Positions 31,223 through 41,076 of a DNA stretch of 64,000 nt are shown in pieces (the stretch's first letter is position 1; each line of letters opens with the position of its first letter). The position numbers and the translations under genes are program-made. Origin of the DNA: Notolepis coatsorum (taxonomy: Eukaryota > Chordata > Actinopteri > Aulopiformes > Paralepididae); NCBI GenBank assembly GCA_963971535.1, contig OZ020590.1, positions 152,314,034 through 152,378,033 on the forward strand. Reading direction: 5' to 3'. Below the pieces are notes generated by a model. It saw only the letters and a program-made list of their open reading frames with translations. It was not told where the DNA came from and ran no database searches.

Positions 31223-32764
31223 ATGCCGGGACTCGGCTCTCCCACAGAATGTACTAATTGCTTGAAGATGCGTATGAAGATTGTAAAGCTGGAGGCTCGG
31301 GTTTCTACCCTGTACCAAATACAGCAGAATGAGCAATTCCTTGACTCTATGCTTGAAGCTACTACAAATATAGCCAACAATACCATGATTGAAACCTGGC
31401 CTATGCTAGCAGCTACAGAACAGCACCACCCAAAAGACGGTCCTTGGCACAACTAAGGAGCTAGACCAAAGCAGTGGATCACCGTCAAGGAAAAAAAGAG
31501 AAAAAAACAAACCAGGACCTCACCCCCGGTACCGCCAAGAAATAGTTTCAACCTACTCTCAGAAACATGCATATCAACACCCAAAGCAAAGAGACATAGA
31601 AGCGTGGCTAACAGCGCTAACGAAGCAAACAGCGGGCGAAACGGAGCTCACGCTAACGACGCTAATAGCAAGAATACCGGAGCTCACGCTAACACTAGCG
31701 AAGCAAACAGCTGGCATGCCGGAGCTCACGCTAATGCTAGCGAAGCTAACAGCCGGCACATCGGAGCACACGCTAACGACGAGACGACGAGGAAAACAGA
31801 GCCACTAGAGACACGGCTAGCAAACACGACCCAGACCGACCGAACGGCTAACAGCGAAGAGACTATCATGCGCCGAGAACGTCGCGGTAGCCAACGCCGA
31901 AGGTACGGGACCAGCGTTAACATGCCGGCTATTGAGAAGGCTAACGAGGCTTCACCAAGGCCACAGGACTGTGGAAAGAACCGGCAGACTAGGCCTAGCC
32001 CAAAAACAAACGGCCCCAAAACTGTTGGAAAGAAAAATGCTAACCTCACACAGAAAATAGACTGTATACTGATTGGAGATTCCACAACAAGGTATGTGGA
32101 GATGGCAAACACAGAAAATATCTGTCTAGACAATACATCTGTCAAAGAGCTGGCCGAAAAACTTCCAACACTAATCAGACCGGGAATAAGAAAAATTGTC
32201 ATTCACTCTGGATCGTTTGACATCCTGCGAAAGAAGACTGGCACAGAGACTTTGAAAGACGATTTCACACGTTTAATGAACACACTAGACAAACATCAGT
32301 CTGTGTACACAAACACTGATGTGTCCATCAGTGGACCAATTGCATGCTTTCGCAGAGGACAGGAAGCATTCAGTCGACTCCTAAATTTTAATTCATGGTT
32401 AGGGGCTGCATGTCTCGTACACGACCTGAAATTCATTGGCAACTTCAATGTTTTCTGGAATAACCCAGAACGTTTTCAAAGAAATGGCTTCTTCCCAAAT
32501 CGCTTAGGTTCAAAGCTCCTATCAGCAAACATGCGTCATGCCTTGATGGCCTCCAAGAATATTAAGCTCACACCAGCACGAGAGATAATCATGAAGGACA
32601 CAATCTCACCACGGATTACAGCAGCACAAGACGTCCCGTCCCCCCCGTCCCCCCCATATCACACAAGGCCATCTCGTCTGATCAAATGTCCCCGAAAGCA
32701 CAGAACAGTCAGTACGGTACAGAATAGCACAATTGCCATGCCATCTCTCAAAACATACAAGTAA
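31223..32764 (+). pseudogene. L2/CR1-type ORF1 with SGNH-esterase-like domain, one stop
   Basis: The frame is 513 codons long from MPGLGSPTECTNC and is broken once, by TAA at 31454-31456 (codon 78). The N-terminal part has a CxxC and a short coiled coil. The middle is an Ala/Asn/Glu/His-rich stretch with degenerate GAHAN repeats (31604-31790) and a basic segment. The C-terminal domain resembles the esterase of L2/CR1 ORF1: block I is LIGDST, followed by VIHSGSFDI and VSISGPIACFRRG. Where the family usually has an Asn (GTND) and a catalytic His (HPNR) this copy shows F (GSFD) and F (FFPNR), so activity looks lost. Confidence 0.82.
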
Positions 32765-32805
32765 TCCTAACCAGCCAATGGCATGGTGAAAAATATACAC
32801 CATCA

Positions 32806-35667
32806 ATGCGTTTACCTGCTATTAACCTCAGGGCCATCACGGTCAAGCCAAAGCAGACCTCCTCTAAAGAAGTCCAACAAATAAAATTAGCTCTCCTAAA
32901 TGTCAGATCACTGAATAATAAAACTTTCTTAGTAAATGGTCTGATTAAAGAAAATAACTTAGATTGCATCTGCCTAGTAGAGACATGGCTAAATAATGAC
33001 ACAGCTACATCAATAATGATAGAAGCTTGTCCACCAGACTATAACTTTTTTCAAATACCCAGGAAAAATAAAAGGGGCGGAGGAGTTGCAGCAATCTTCT
33101 CCTCAAAACTCTTGTTTAGAATCACAGAACTAGGCGAGTTCATGTCAATGGAATATCTTGCCATTGAACTAAAAACAGAATCAACTATTATTGTCACAAT
33201 ATACCGCCCGCCTAGACACTCACCAGTATTTATACAGGAGCTCTCTGAACTGATCTCACTATGTGTTACCGGATATGATAAGGTGATCCTAAATGGAGAC
33301 CTGAACATCCATTTTAATAAGAAAACAGACTCCAAAACTATGGAACTAAAAAATCTACTGGATAGCTTTGACCTAATACAGCATATAACAAATGCAACTC
33401 ACCGGCTTGGGAATACACTAGACTTAGTTATAACAACAACTGGGCTAAGCATAACAAATATCTCAATAACTGAATTACCTCTCTCCGACCATCACTGTAT
33501 ATTTTTTGATACTCAAATAACCCTTACTAAAACAAAAAAATAAATCATAGTTAAAAAGAGGCTCCTAAACGACAAAGCTGAATCAAAGTTCATTGATCTT
33601 ATCAGACTACATGAACCTGCACACAATCATGACAGCTCTCTAAATGAAATGGTAGAAAATCTCAATGATGCAATGTCATCTATATTAAATTCTGTCGCCC
33701 CATTAAAAACGAAAAAGAAGAAAACTAGAGCCTCGCCCTGGTTAAACTATAATACGGTCAACGAAGAAAAAAGGAAATGTCGTGCAGCGGAGCGAAAATG
33801 GAGAAAAACAAAAACCACCATATGCTGTGATATATACAAAGATGCTTTAACTGCTTATAATAAAACCATCCGCTTAGCAAGGAAAGATTACTTCTCTAAA
33901 ATCATTACAGAAAATGCTGGAAACTCCAGAATCCTCTTTTCCACTATTAATGTACTACTCAACACTGCCCCTACACCTCCTCAGTCATCAACGGTTAAGT
34001 GTGAAGAACTTGCACTATTCTTTAACAACAAAATAACCTTGATCAGGGCCAGCATTACTCATGATGGAAATAAAGTTGATTGCGGCAAACCGTGCAATGT
34101 AACCATGAGAAGTTTCACATGCATCACATTAGATGTACTCTGCAAAACTGTCTCAGAATGTAACTCCTCCACCTCAGACATTGACCCTATACCTACAGCT
34201 TTCTTCAAACGGGTATTTAATAGTGTTTCAAGCCCTGTGCTAGATATCATAAACACTTCCCTTAGGACTGGTATTTTCCCGGATGCCTTTAAAACAGCAG
34301 TTGTAAAGCCATTACTAAAAAAACCTAACTTGGATAGTAATGAAATGGCAAATTATCGTCCAATATCCAACCTACCATTCATTAGTAAAGTACTTGAAAA
34401 GATAGTTTCAGTTCAAATAAATTTCTTTCTTGAAGAAAACAACATCTTAGAAGAATTTCAGTCAGGATTCAGAAAATATCATAGCACTGAAACTGCCCTC
34501 ACCAAAATAATCAGTGACCTCAGACTAAACTCTGACGAGAATAAGATCTCCATCCTTATCCTGTTAGATCTCAGTGCAGCATTTGATACAATCGATCACG
34601 ATATTCTAATCGATCGTCTTGAAAACCATGTCAGTTTCTCAGACCATGTGCTAGGCTGGTTTAAAACATACATCAGAGGGAGGAAATTCTATGTTAAACT
34701 AGGAGATCACATGTCTGATATATACGACAACAACTATGGAGTTGCACAAGGGAGTTGCTTAGGTCCTTTACTCTTCTCCCTTTACATGTTACCGCTGGGT
34801 GATATCATCAGAGAACATAATGTAGATTTCCATAGCTATGCGGATGATACACAACTGTACATATCTGCTGAACCAAATGATACAGCGATTAGCTCCATTA
34901 CAGACTGCTTACTGGCAATAAATAAATGGATGAGTAAGAACTTCCTGAAACTAAACGAGAACAAAACTGAAATTCTAATTATCGGCTCCAAAACTAAAAA
35001 AGAAACATTAATAAAGAACCTGGGGGGACTAACCCCTTGGATCAAATCTGAGGTCACTAGTCTTGGGGTTGTCATAGATTCAGAACTGAACTTCAATTCT
35101 CATATTAGCAAAGTGACGAAAACATCGTTCTTCCATCTCAGAAATATAGCAAAAGTACGACCATTTATTAATCAGAACGATGCTGAGAAGCTAATTCATG
35201 CATTCATATCTAGCCGGCTAGACTACTGTAATGCACTTTTCACAGGTCTCCCTAAGAAAACCACAGAGAGGCTTCAGCTAATCCAAAACTCTGCAGCCCG
35301 ACTGCTAACTAGAACCAAAAGGAGAGAGCACATTAGTCCAGTATTAGCCGCTTTACACTGGCTTCCTGTAACATTTAGAATTGACTTTAAGGTCCTTCTC
35401 CTTACATACAAAGCTCTAAATGGACAGGGACCTAGCTACATCGCCAACACTCTAATAAATTACACACCAGCAAGAACACTGCGATCATCAGCTGCTGGAC
35501 TACTAGAGGCTCCCAGAAGCAGTCAAAAGAGGATCGGTAATGCAGCCTTTATCAACTATGCCCCAAAACTATGGAACAAACTACCCCAAAACATCAGGGA
35601 AGCCAACTCGCTAGACATCTTTAAAAGACAGCTTAAAACCTATCTCTTTGCTCAGGCATTTCACTGA
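32806..35667 (+). pseudogene. L2/CR1-type ORF2 (endonuclease + RT), one nonsense codon
   Basis: A 953-codon frame, interrupted only by TAA at 33541-33543 (codon 246) in an A-rich stretch just after the endonuclease. APE blocks: LALLNVRSLNNKT, VETWLNN, YRPPRHSPV, NGDLNIHF, LSDHHCIFF. RT blocks: NYRPISNLPF, FRKYHSTETAL, LLDLSAAFDTIDH, GVAQGSCLGPLLF, catalytic YADD near 34840. C-terminal blocks: SRLDYCNALFTGLP, HISPVLAALHWLPV, FINYAPKLWNKLP, FKRQLKTYLF. With one substitution separating it from an open frame, this is a young copy. A relic of the same family is at 12575-14537. Confidence 0.9.
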
Positions 35668-35964
35668 TAGATATCTGCTACCACCTAGTGGCAAGAGGAA
35701 ACATCAGGGATATCCTGACACAACTTGTATTTATTCTTACCCTGCCTACTCTTTTACACTGCCTATCAAATTCATGTGTCGGTTATTGCACTTTTTACTT
35801 CTTACTGATGACTATTTTTAAACTGAATCATTTTAAACTATTCTTATTATTTGCTATGCTCGCTCATGCCTGTATTTTTTTTTTATGTCCGTCGGTTAGT
35901 GCACTTTTTAATTACTGAATAGAGAGCCTATTAGGATGCTAGATCCTAATGTGAAACACTATGC

Positions 35965-36320
35965 TGTTAGTAGAACCAGGTTAACTGTGTCCTGGCTGTA
36001 GTAGTAGAACCAGGTTAACTGTGTCCTGGCTGTAGCATTGTAGAACCAGGTTAACTGTGTCCTGGCTGTAGTAGAACCAGGTTAACTGTGTCCTGGCTGT
36101 TGTAGAACCAGGTTAACTGTGTCCTGGCTGTAGTAGCATTGTAGAACCAGGTTAACTGTGTCCTGGCTGTAGCATTGCTGTAGCATTGTAGTAGTAGTAG
36201 AACCAGGTTAACTGTGTCCTGGCTGTAGTAGAACCAGGTTAACTGTGTCCTGGCTGTAGAACCAGGTTAACTGTGTCCTGGCTGTTAGTAGAACCAGGTT
36301 AACTGTGTCCTGGCTGTAGC
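35965..36320 (+). repeat. Ten-copy repeat in the LINE 3' UTR
   Basis: A 28-base core beginning AGAACCAGGTTAACTGTGTC and ending CCTGGCTGT occurs ten times with no mismatch that I can see. It is separated by 0-30 bases of GTA/GCATT-type spacer. A second array of about 70-bp units (CAGTTTGGTTTG...TGTCTGTAAACTT) follows at 36318-36530. Confidence 0.9.
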
Positions 36321-36843
36321 AGTTTGGTTTGTTAGAACAGACTGTAATCTTATGCTTATGGCAGATCAATCAGCATGGATTGTCTGTAAACTTTAATACA
36401 TGGCAGTTTGGTTTGTTAGAACAGACTGTAATCTTCACTTGCTTATGGCAGATCAATCAGCATGGATTGTCTGTAAACTTTCACTTGCTTATGGCAGATC
36501 AATCAGCATGGATTGTCTGTAAACTTTATGCATTGTTGTCACTTGCCATATCTTGCTATGCTCGCTCATGCCTGTATTTTTTATGTCCGTTCTATTTTAT
36601 AATTTTTTTTTTATTTTTTTAAACTGAATCATTTTAAACTATTTTTACTATTTGTGTTACTGAAAACTGTAAGCGGAGAGCCTATTGGGATGCTAGATCC
36701 TAATGTGAAACACTGTGATTCTACCTGTCTATCTTTTTATGCTCGCTTATGCCTGTATTTTTTACTGTTGTGAAGCACTTTGAACTGCAACCTCTGTATG
36801 AAAAGTGCTATACAAATAAAGTTATTATTATTATTATTATTAT

Positions 36844-36957
36844 CAGACACAGGTGACCCAAAAACGTTGTCTCCCATAGTTCGTAATTTCCCTCGTCTCC
36901 ATCAAAGCACAATCTAGACCATCTGCTCCCTCCTGCTTCACGCCTGGGCCCATAACC
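36844..36957 (-). mobile_element. Copia gag start and half-tRNA primer-binding site
   Basis: In element orientation the LTR end (CTAACA) is followed at once by GGTTATGGGCCCAG (36957-36944). This is complementary to the anticodon stem-loop of initiator tRNA-Met (CUGGGCCCAUAACC), not to a tRNA 3' end. Some 30-110 bases on, the frame reads CFDGDEGNYELWETTFLGHL, the conserved beginning of Copia gag. It is then cut by the L2-type LINE tail at 36843. Confidence 0.88.
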
Positions 36958-37160
36958 TGTTAGCGGTAGTGAAGCCATACTTGGTAGCTAGAATGAATGT
37001 CTTCGGTAAACAATAAGACGCATCACTGTTCACTTCAGTTCACTCACTGGCAAGTGAGGTTTATTGGCGCTCCTTCAATATATACAACGTGAGACGTATG
37101 ACGTCACACGACGTGAACGTGAATATGCAGGTGAGTGTCGATGGGATCAAACACTCAACA

Positions 37161-37430
37161 AGAACGGTTATGACTATTACACACTTAATAATAAACACTG
37201 TTAGGACACTGTTATTCATTTACCCAAGTAGATTAATAAAGGAACACTTGACTTCTTTTTGTTTAATTTATTGGCTAATTCATGTACTGACAATGAAATG
37301 CAATTCATAAAACTTTGAACCGTTGCTAATTTGAAGGTGTGAATATCTGGTCTGTCCTGCACGAGGACCAGGCCTCCCTCCTCAAGTCCATCATTTGCAA
37401 ATGCACTTGCAAGGCCATATTTTAACTACA
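37161..37430 (+). repeat. R1 continuation right of Copia, with a conserved exon-like ORF
   Basis: It resumes with AGAACGGTTATGAC. 37336-37425 encodes GVNIWSVLHEDQASLLKSII and nine more codons before TAA. The inverted copy at 62441-62530 differs in this stretch by one synonymous base. I do not recognise the protein. No strong acceptor precedes it. Confidence 0.55.
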
Positions 37431-37469
37431 TGATTACAACTTCAGATCTAATTGTATTGCTTATATCTT

Positions 37470-37742
37470 ATTTTTTTTATCCACTTTTTCTCCTTATTTT
37501 TCTATTTTTCTCCCATCCCAATTTCGTGTTTCCAATTCTCCCCTCCCCTGTCTTGAACGTTGCTCGCATATGCCTCCCACTGGTCGGCTGTAGGGAGGAT
37601 AGAAGCCCTGCATCACGTGTCCCCTCTGGTACACGAGGAGGCAGCCTGTCACATCTTTTCACCTGCCAGCGGGGACTCTCATTGGCGAGGTGTAACGTGT
37701 GGGAGGCTCACACTACGCTTGCCATTTCCTGTCTACGCCGGT
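37470..37742 (-). mobile_element. Teleost SINE body (partial), empty site for the Gypsy element
   Basis: The minus strand carries GTGAGCCTCCCACACGTTAC, GGTGAAAAGATGTGACAGGC, GGAGGCATATGCGAGC and an A-rich GGGAGAAAAA end. This is the 3' half of the large teleost tRNA-SINE. Its CACAC at 37709-37713 is the single copy of the 5-bp target duplicated around the Gypsy insertion. 37743-38045 is GC-rich and repeats GTTGGTTAATGCC; no gene seen. Confidence 0.8.
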
Positions 37743-38045
37743 CGCGTGAATATTAAAGGCAACCAACTTGTGTTCAGCTTTTCGTTCAGCGTTTCTCTGA
37801 TTGGCCACACGGCCACGTGACCGCTCTAGCACGCGTCCTTATCCGCGCTGTGTGTTGTCAGTAACAGAGAGAGACGCGGCAGACGCGGCAGAGAGTGGCC
37901 CGCATGCGCATGAGGCTCCCCCAGGTGCTCCGAGAGGTGCTCGTTGAGTCGTTGGTTAATGCCTCGTTGTGTTTGCGTTGTTGGTTAATGCCCGTTGTTG
38001 TTGGTTAATGCCATATCGCTATCGCCGCATCACTTAACGCCATAA

Positions 38046-38053
38046 CTAACTGC

Positions 38054-38143
<90 letters not shown>
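38046..38143 (+). repeat. (TAAC)n microsatellite
   Basis: About 22 uninterrupted TAAC units follow an imperfect ATAACTAACTGCC start. It is not a telomeric motif. Confidence 0.95.
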
Positions 38144-38145
<2 letters not shown>

Positions 38146-38396
38146 TTCGCGATGGACCCTGCCGCCAATGTGCAAGCTTTTGTGCCAGCACAGAGCAATT
38201 CGCATGTTTCATTGATTAACGCCATTACCTGCTGTGCTGTAGGCGCAAGCAGAGGTACAGTAAGGTACAGTAGGTGTAGGTTACATGTTTCATTGATTAA
38301 CGCCATTACCTGCTGTGCTGTAGGCGCAAGCAGAGGTACAGTAAGGTACATAATTGTAAGTAGGTGAATTCTACACATCTGACAACGCCATCTGAC

Positions 38397-39758
38397 CATA
38401 GACGCCTGCGCAATAGAGCATGCGAAGCATCTGCTCTACGACTATTGAACATGGGGGGGCAAACGTCTGGTTTTGCTCCCCCACTTTTTTGCTCATATGA
38501 AAAATATGATATACCCCCCCCCATATATAAATCTAACCATAACTACGTAATTTCAATCAAATTAATAATACGCAATGACACTTAATAGCACGTTTTTAAG
38601 TTTCCAAAGATTGTGTGACCCCCCACTTTAATGGTTTGATCCAGTGCCCACGGGCCACGGTTCGTCGGCATGACGTATACGACATGTTGGGGGAGGCAGC
38701 TTTTTCGAAAGCCCTTGAAAAATTCAGGCTGGATATTGGATAACATTGTGAGGATTATTCTTCTGCGTTTACATCAAAATGGAGCAAATCATCACGTAAG
38801 TCGAACACTGTGACTGTATACTAAATGCGCAAACAGATTGAAACTGAATATTTCTCGTATGGTGAGCCGCCCTCCGCGCTGCACCGAGTGAATCCAGAGA
38901 TACAGGATGGTGCGCAGGCGCTGTGATCACCCAACGGCGGAAATAATGCCGCTTTGAGCAGTTTATAAAAAAATATTAAAAATATTTATTAGCAACGCCG
39001 AGCTTTCAAACCATCTCGTATCTCTGTCTGAACCCCTCGTGCAACTGTGAGCACCTTTGTAATGTCTCTGTGATACTTGTATAACGAACGGTTCGGCCAG
39101 AACCAGTCCTTCAGGGTAAATCTAGGTTGGTTTCCAATTGAGGAGCAAGTGACTGTGGATTCACTCGGTGCAGCACAGTCACGAAAGGGGCTAGTATGGA
39201 CCCTGATGTAAACAAGACAAACGTCTTTCTCTGGTCTGCATCCCCTTAACAATTGTGTGTATTGAGCCGTACTGTATTGTACCCATTCTGCAATCTGTTA
39301 AATAAAGTTTTCATTCATTCATTCAGCCGCCGCGCTCACTGGGGCTATTGATAGCGTCAATTAATTGTTGTTGTTGTTGGTACTGCCGCTGCGGATGTGA
39401 ACGGGCCGGAGGGGCTTTGGGAGGATGGGAAAGTTATTATTATTATTATAATAGTAATTGGCTATCATACGTGCCTAGCTAGCGTTAGCTAAAAGAGCCC
39501 TCGCAGTGAAGTTATTATTATTATAGCTATCATACTGCAATATAAACTGAGTTTTATAGTGAAAAGAGCAGCTTTATTTTGGTCAAGATTGAAGGCTCTA
39601 TATTGCAGGAAATTGCACAGGTGTTCATTAAATGTAAAAAAATATGCCGTGGAGGGGGTCGTACCGGACCCCCTCCAAACCACCCCTTGCAAAAAAAAAA
39701 AAAAAAGGGTAAAAAAAAATCTTGCACCCCCACTTTCAACTATAACTAGGCGGCCATG
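38397..39758. mobile_element. 1.36-kb hAT-like element, present in copy A only
   Basis: CATCTGAC is duplicated at 38389-38396 and 39759-39766 and is single in copy B (46673-46680), so the insertion is exactly delimited. Ends: CATAGACGCCT and AGGCGGCCATG, imperfect 11-bp inverted repeats (two mismatches). The interior has G/C runs near both ends, an inverted repeat (GCTGCACCGAGTGAATCC near 38876-38894 against 39156-39175), an R2 insertion, and an ATG followed by a donor-like site near 38779. No transposase was recognised. Confidence 0.87.
39194..39327 (+). mobile_element. Retroposon R2 (ATTC tail) inside the hAT-like element
   Basis: Short 5'-truncated copy from GGACCCTGATGTAAAC to GTTAAATAAAGTTTTC and three ATTC units. 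Confidence 0.8.
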
Positions 39759-40249
39759 CATCTGACTATATCATAATGATGTGTTTTCTATATTATATCC
39801 ACAATCATTCATCTAAAAAATTGTATGGGCGTAAATACATGTTAAGATATTCAAAATCGTCACAGCAGTATAGTTTGTTTATACTTCAGAAGTGATGTAC
39901 AGTGACGAGTGAATCTGGTAGTTGGTTGTTAAAAACGCGAAATAACATAATAACGTTACGCTTTCTAGTTCAGTCAGCTAGTTTGTTTATACTTCAGAAG
40001 TGATGTACAGTGACGAGTGAATCTGCCTCGCGAAATAACATTATACATTATGCTCCGCGAAATAACATTATACATTATGCTCTGCGCATTTCATAATCAG
40101 TCAGCAGCCTGCGTCCTCCACTGCTGCCGCTTGCTCCTTGGATTTCATTTGGGACGTGGGACGGCTGCCGCTTGCCTGCCGCGTGGGGGCGAGGGGTCGC
40201 GGCCAATCAGAGAAAAGCTGAACACAAGTTGGTTGCTTTTAATATTCAC

Positions 40250-40466
40250 ACCTGCCGGTCAGATGTCCCCCAACCGACCCGTAGGAGTTGCTGTCCACAA
40301 CTTCCAGATTACCACCCATCGACTTCCACCCGCTAACTCTGCCAATGAGTTAGTATGACGGCCGGACCAAGCCGGAGGCAATGCTGACACCCAGATTCGA
40401 GACCGGAGTCTCTTGCATTGGTGACGAGCGCAATCTCCGCTGTGCCACCCAGCTGCCTGTATTGCT
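40250..40466 (-). mobile_element. Teleost tRNA-SINE head and body, copy A
   Basis: On the minus strand: GGCAGCTGGGTGGCACAGCG (A box region), GGTCTCGAATCTGGGTGTC (B box), GCCTCCGGCTTGG, then GGGTGGAAGTCGATGGGTGG. The copy B counterpart is at 47164-47380, and a plus-strand relative at 57240-57471. Confidence 0.87.
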
Positions 40467-40661
40467 TATATCTATGTATTTCTACTATTACTCTCACATG
40501 ACCAGAAACGTCTGCCAGAAAGGTTGGTCTGAACCACTGTGGTTCATACTGTAACTTGAAGTCTGACCAGATGGATTCTTGCGTGATCTCATGAAGCTGC
40601 CATGCAAGGTTAGGGGGGAGGGGCACCACACAGTACAAAATAAATAGATTTGACCCTTATT

Positions 40662-40833
40662 GACAACACATTGTGAAATGCTGTTGGTTGTGATTGACAA
40701 CACATTGTGAAATGCTGTTGGTTGTGATTGACAACACATTGTGAAATGCTGTTGGTTGTGATTGACAACACATTGTGAAATGCTGTTGGTTGTGATTGAC
40801 AACACATTGTGAAATGCTGTTGGTTGTGATTGG
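40662..40833 (+). repeat. 34-bp VNTR, five copies (two in copy B)
   Basis: Unit TGACAACACATTGTGAAATG plus CTGTTGGTTGTGAT. Five perfect copies here; the same array at 47575-47644 has two. The difference arose after the segmental duplication or by slippage. Confidence 0.93.
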
Positions 40834-40839
40834 TGCCCG

Positions 40840-41076
40840 ACCATCTGAGAGCACCACAGTCCGTTGAAGTTTTTAAAAGGGGCCTAAAACATTTCTTTTT
40901 AACAAGGCATTTGCCTGAATTATTTATATATATATAAATGTATTTATTTTATCTGTATGTTTCTTCCATTTCATTGGTTGTTTTATTCATTTAATTTTTT
41001 ATCATTATCTCCTGTAGCACTTTGAGATTGTCGCAATATAAAGTGCAGTACAAATTTTATTTATTATCATTATTAT
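40840..41076 (+). mobile_element. L2-type LINE 3' end
   Basis: EVFKRGLKHFFLTRHLPEL-like RT C-terminus at 40866-40925, a 3' UTR, then TGCAGTACAAATTTTATTTA and an ATT-rich tail. The copy B counterpart is about 47652-47889. Confidence 0.7.

Larger units (their letters stand above)
30989..36843 (+). mobile_element. Near-complete L2/CR1-type LINE with esterase ORF1
   Basis: The 5' UTR (30989-31222) has a duplicated TAGGAGAGAGCGAC and a CACCAT-type microsatellite (31086-31162). Then come ORF1 (31223-32764), ORF2 (32806-35667), a long 3' UTR with tandem repeats (35965-36530), and a TACAAATAAAG-(ATT)n tail ending at 36843. Each ORF has exactly one in-frame stop. It inserted into Copia gag sequence, which resumes at 36844. 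Confidence 0.88.
25287..37160 (-). mobile_element. Ty1/Copia retrotransposon, hollowed and filled by nested LINEs
   Basis: The right LTR is 36958-37160 (203 bp, TGTTAGCGG...ACTCAACA). The left LTR is the same sequence in two parts, 25287-25391 and 26403-26500, split by a 1011-bp insertion; together they also make 203 bp and I see one mismatch. AGAAC flanks both ends (25282-25286, 37161-37165) and is single in R1 copy II (20449-20453). In element orientation (minus), the 5' LTR is on the right. The primer site is at 36944-36957, a gag start at about 36930-36842, pol at 28990-26613 and a purine tract (AAGTGGGGG) just before the 3' LTR. The middle of the element is missing. Confidence 0.93.

Noticed and set aside
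35965..36320. CRISPR-like array (constant repeats, variable spacers)
   Set aside because: Spacers are low-complexity GTA/GCATT runs of 0-30 bases inside a LINE 3' UTR of a vertebrate genome.
38046..38143. Interstitial telomere
   Set aside because: The unit is TAAC, not TTAGGG.
38779..38795. First coding exon (ATGGAGCAAATCATCAC|GTAAGT) of a host gene
   Set aside because: It lies inside the hAT-like element, is only 17 bases long and has no recognisable downstream exon; at most a transposase leader relic.
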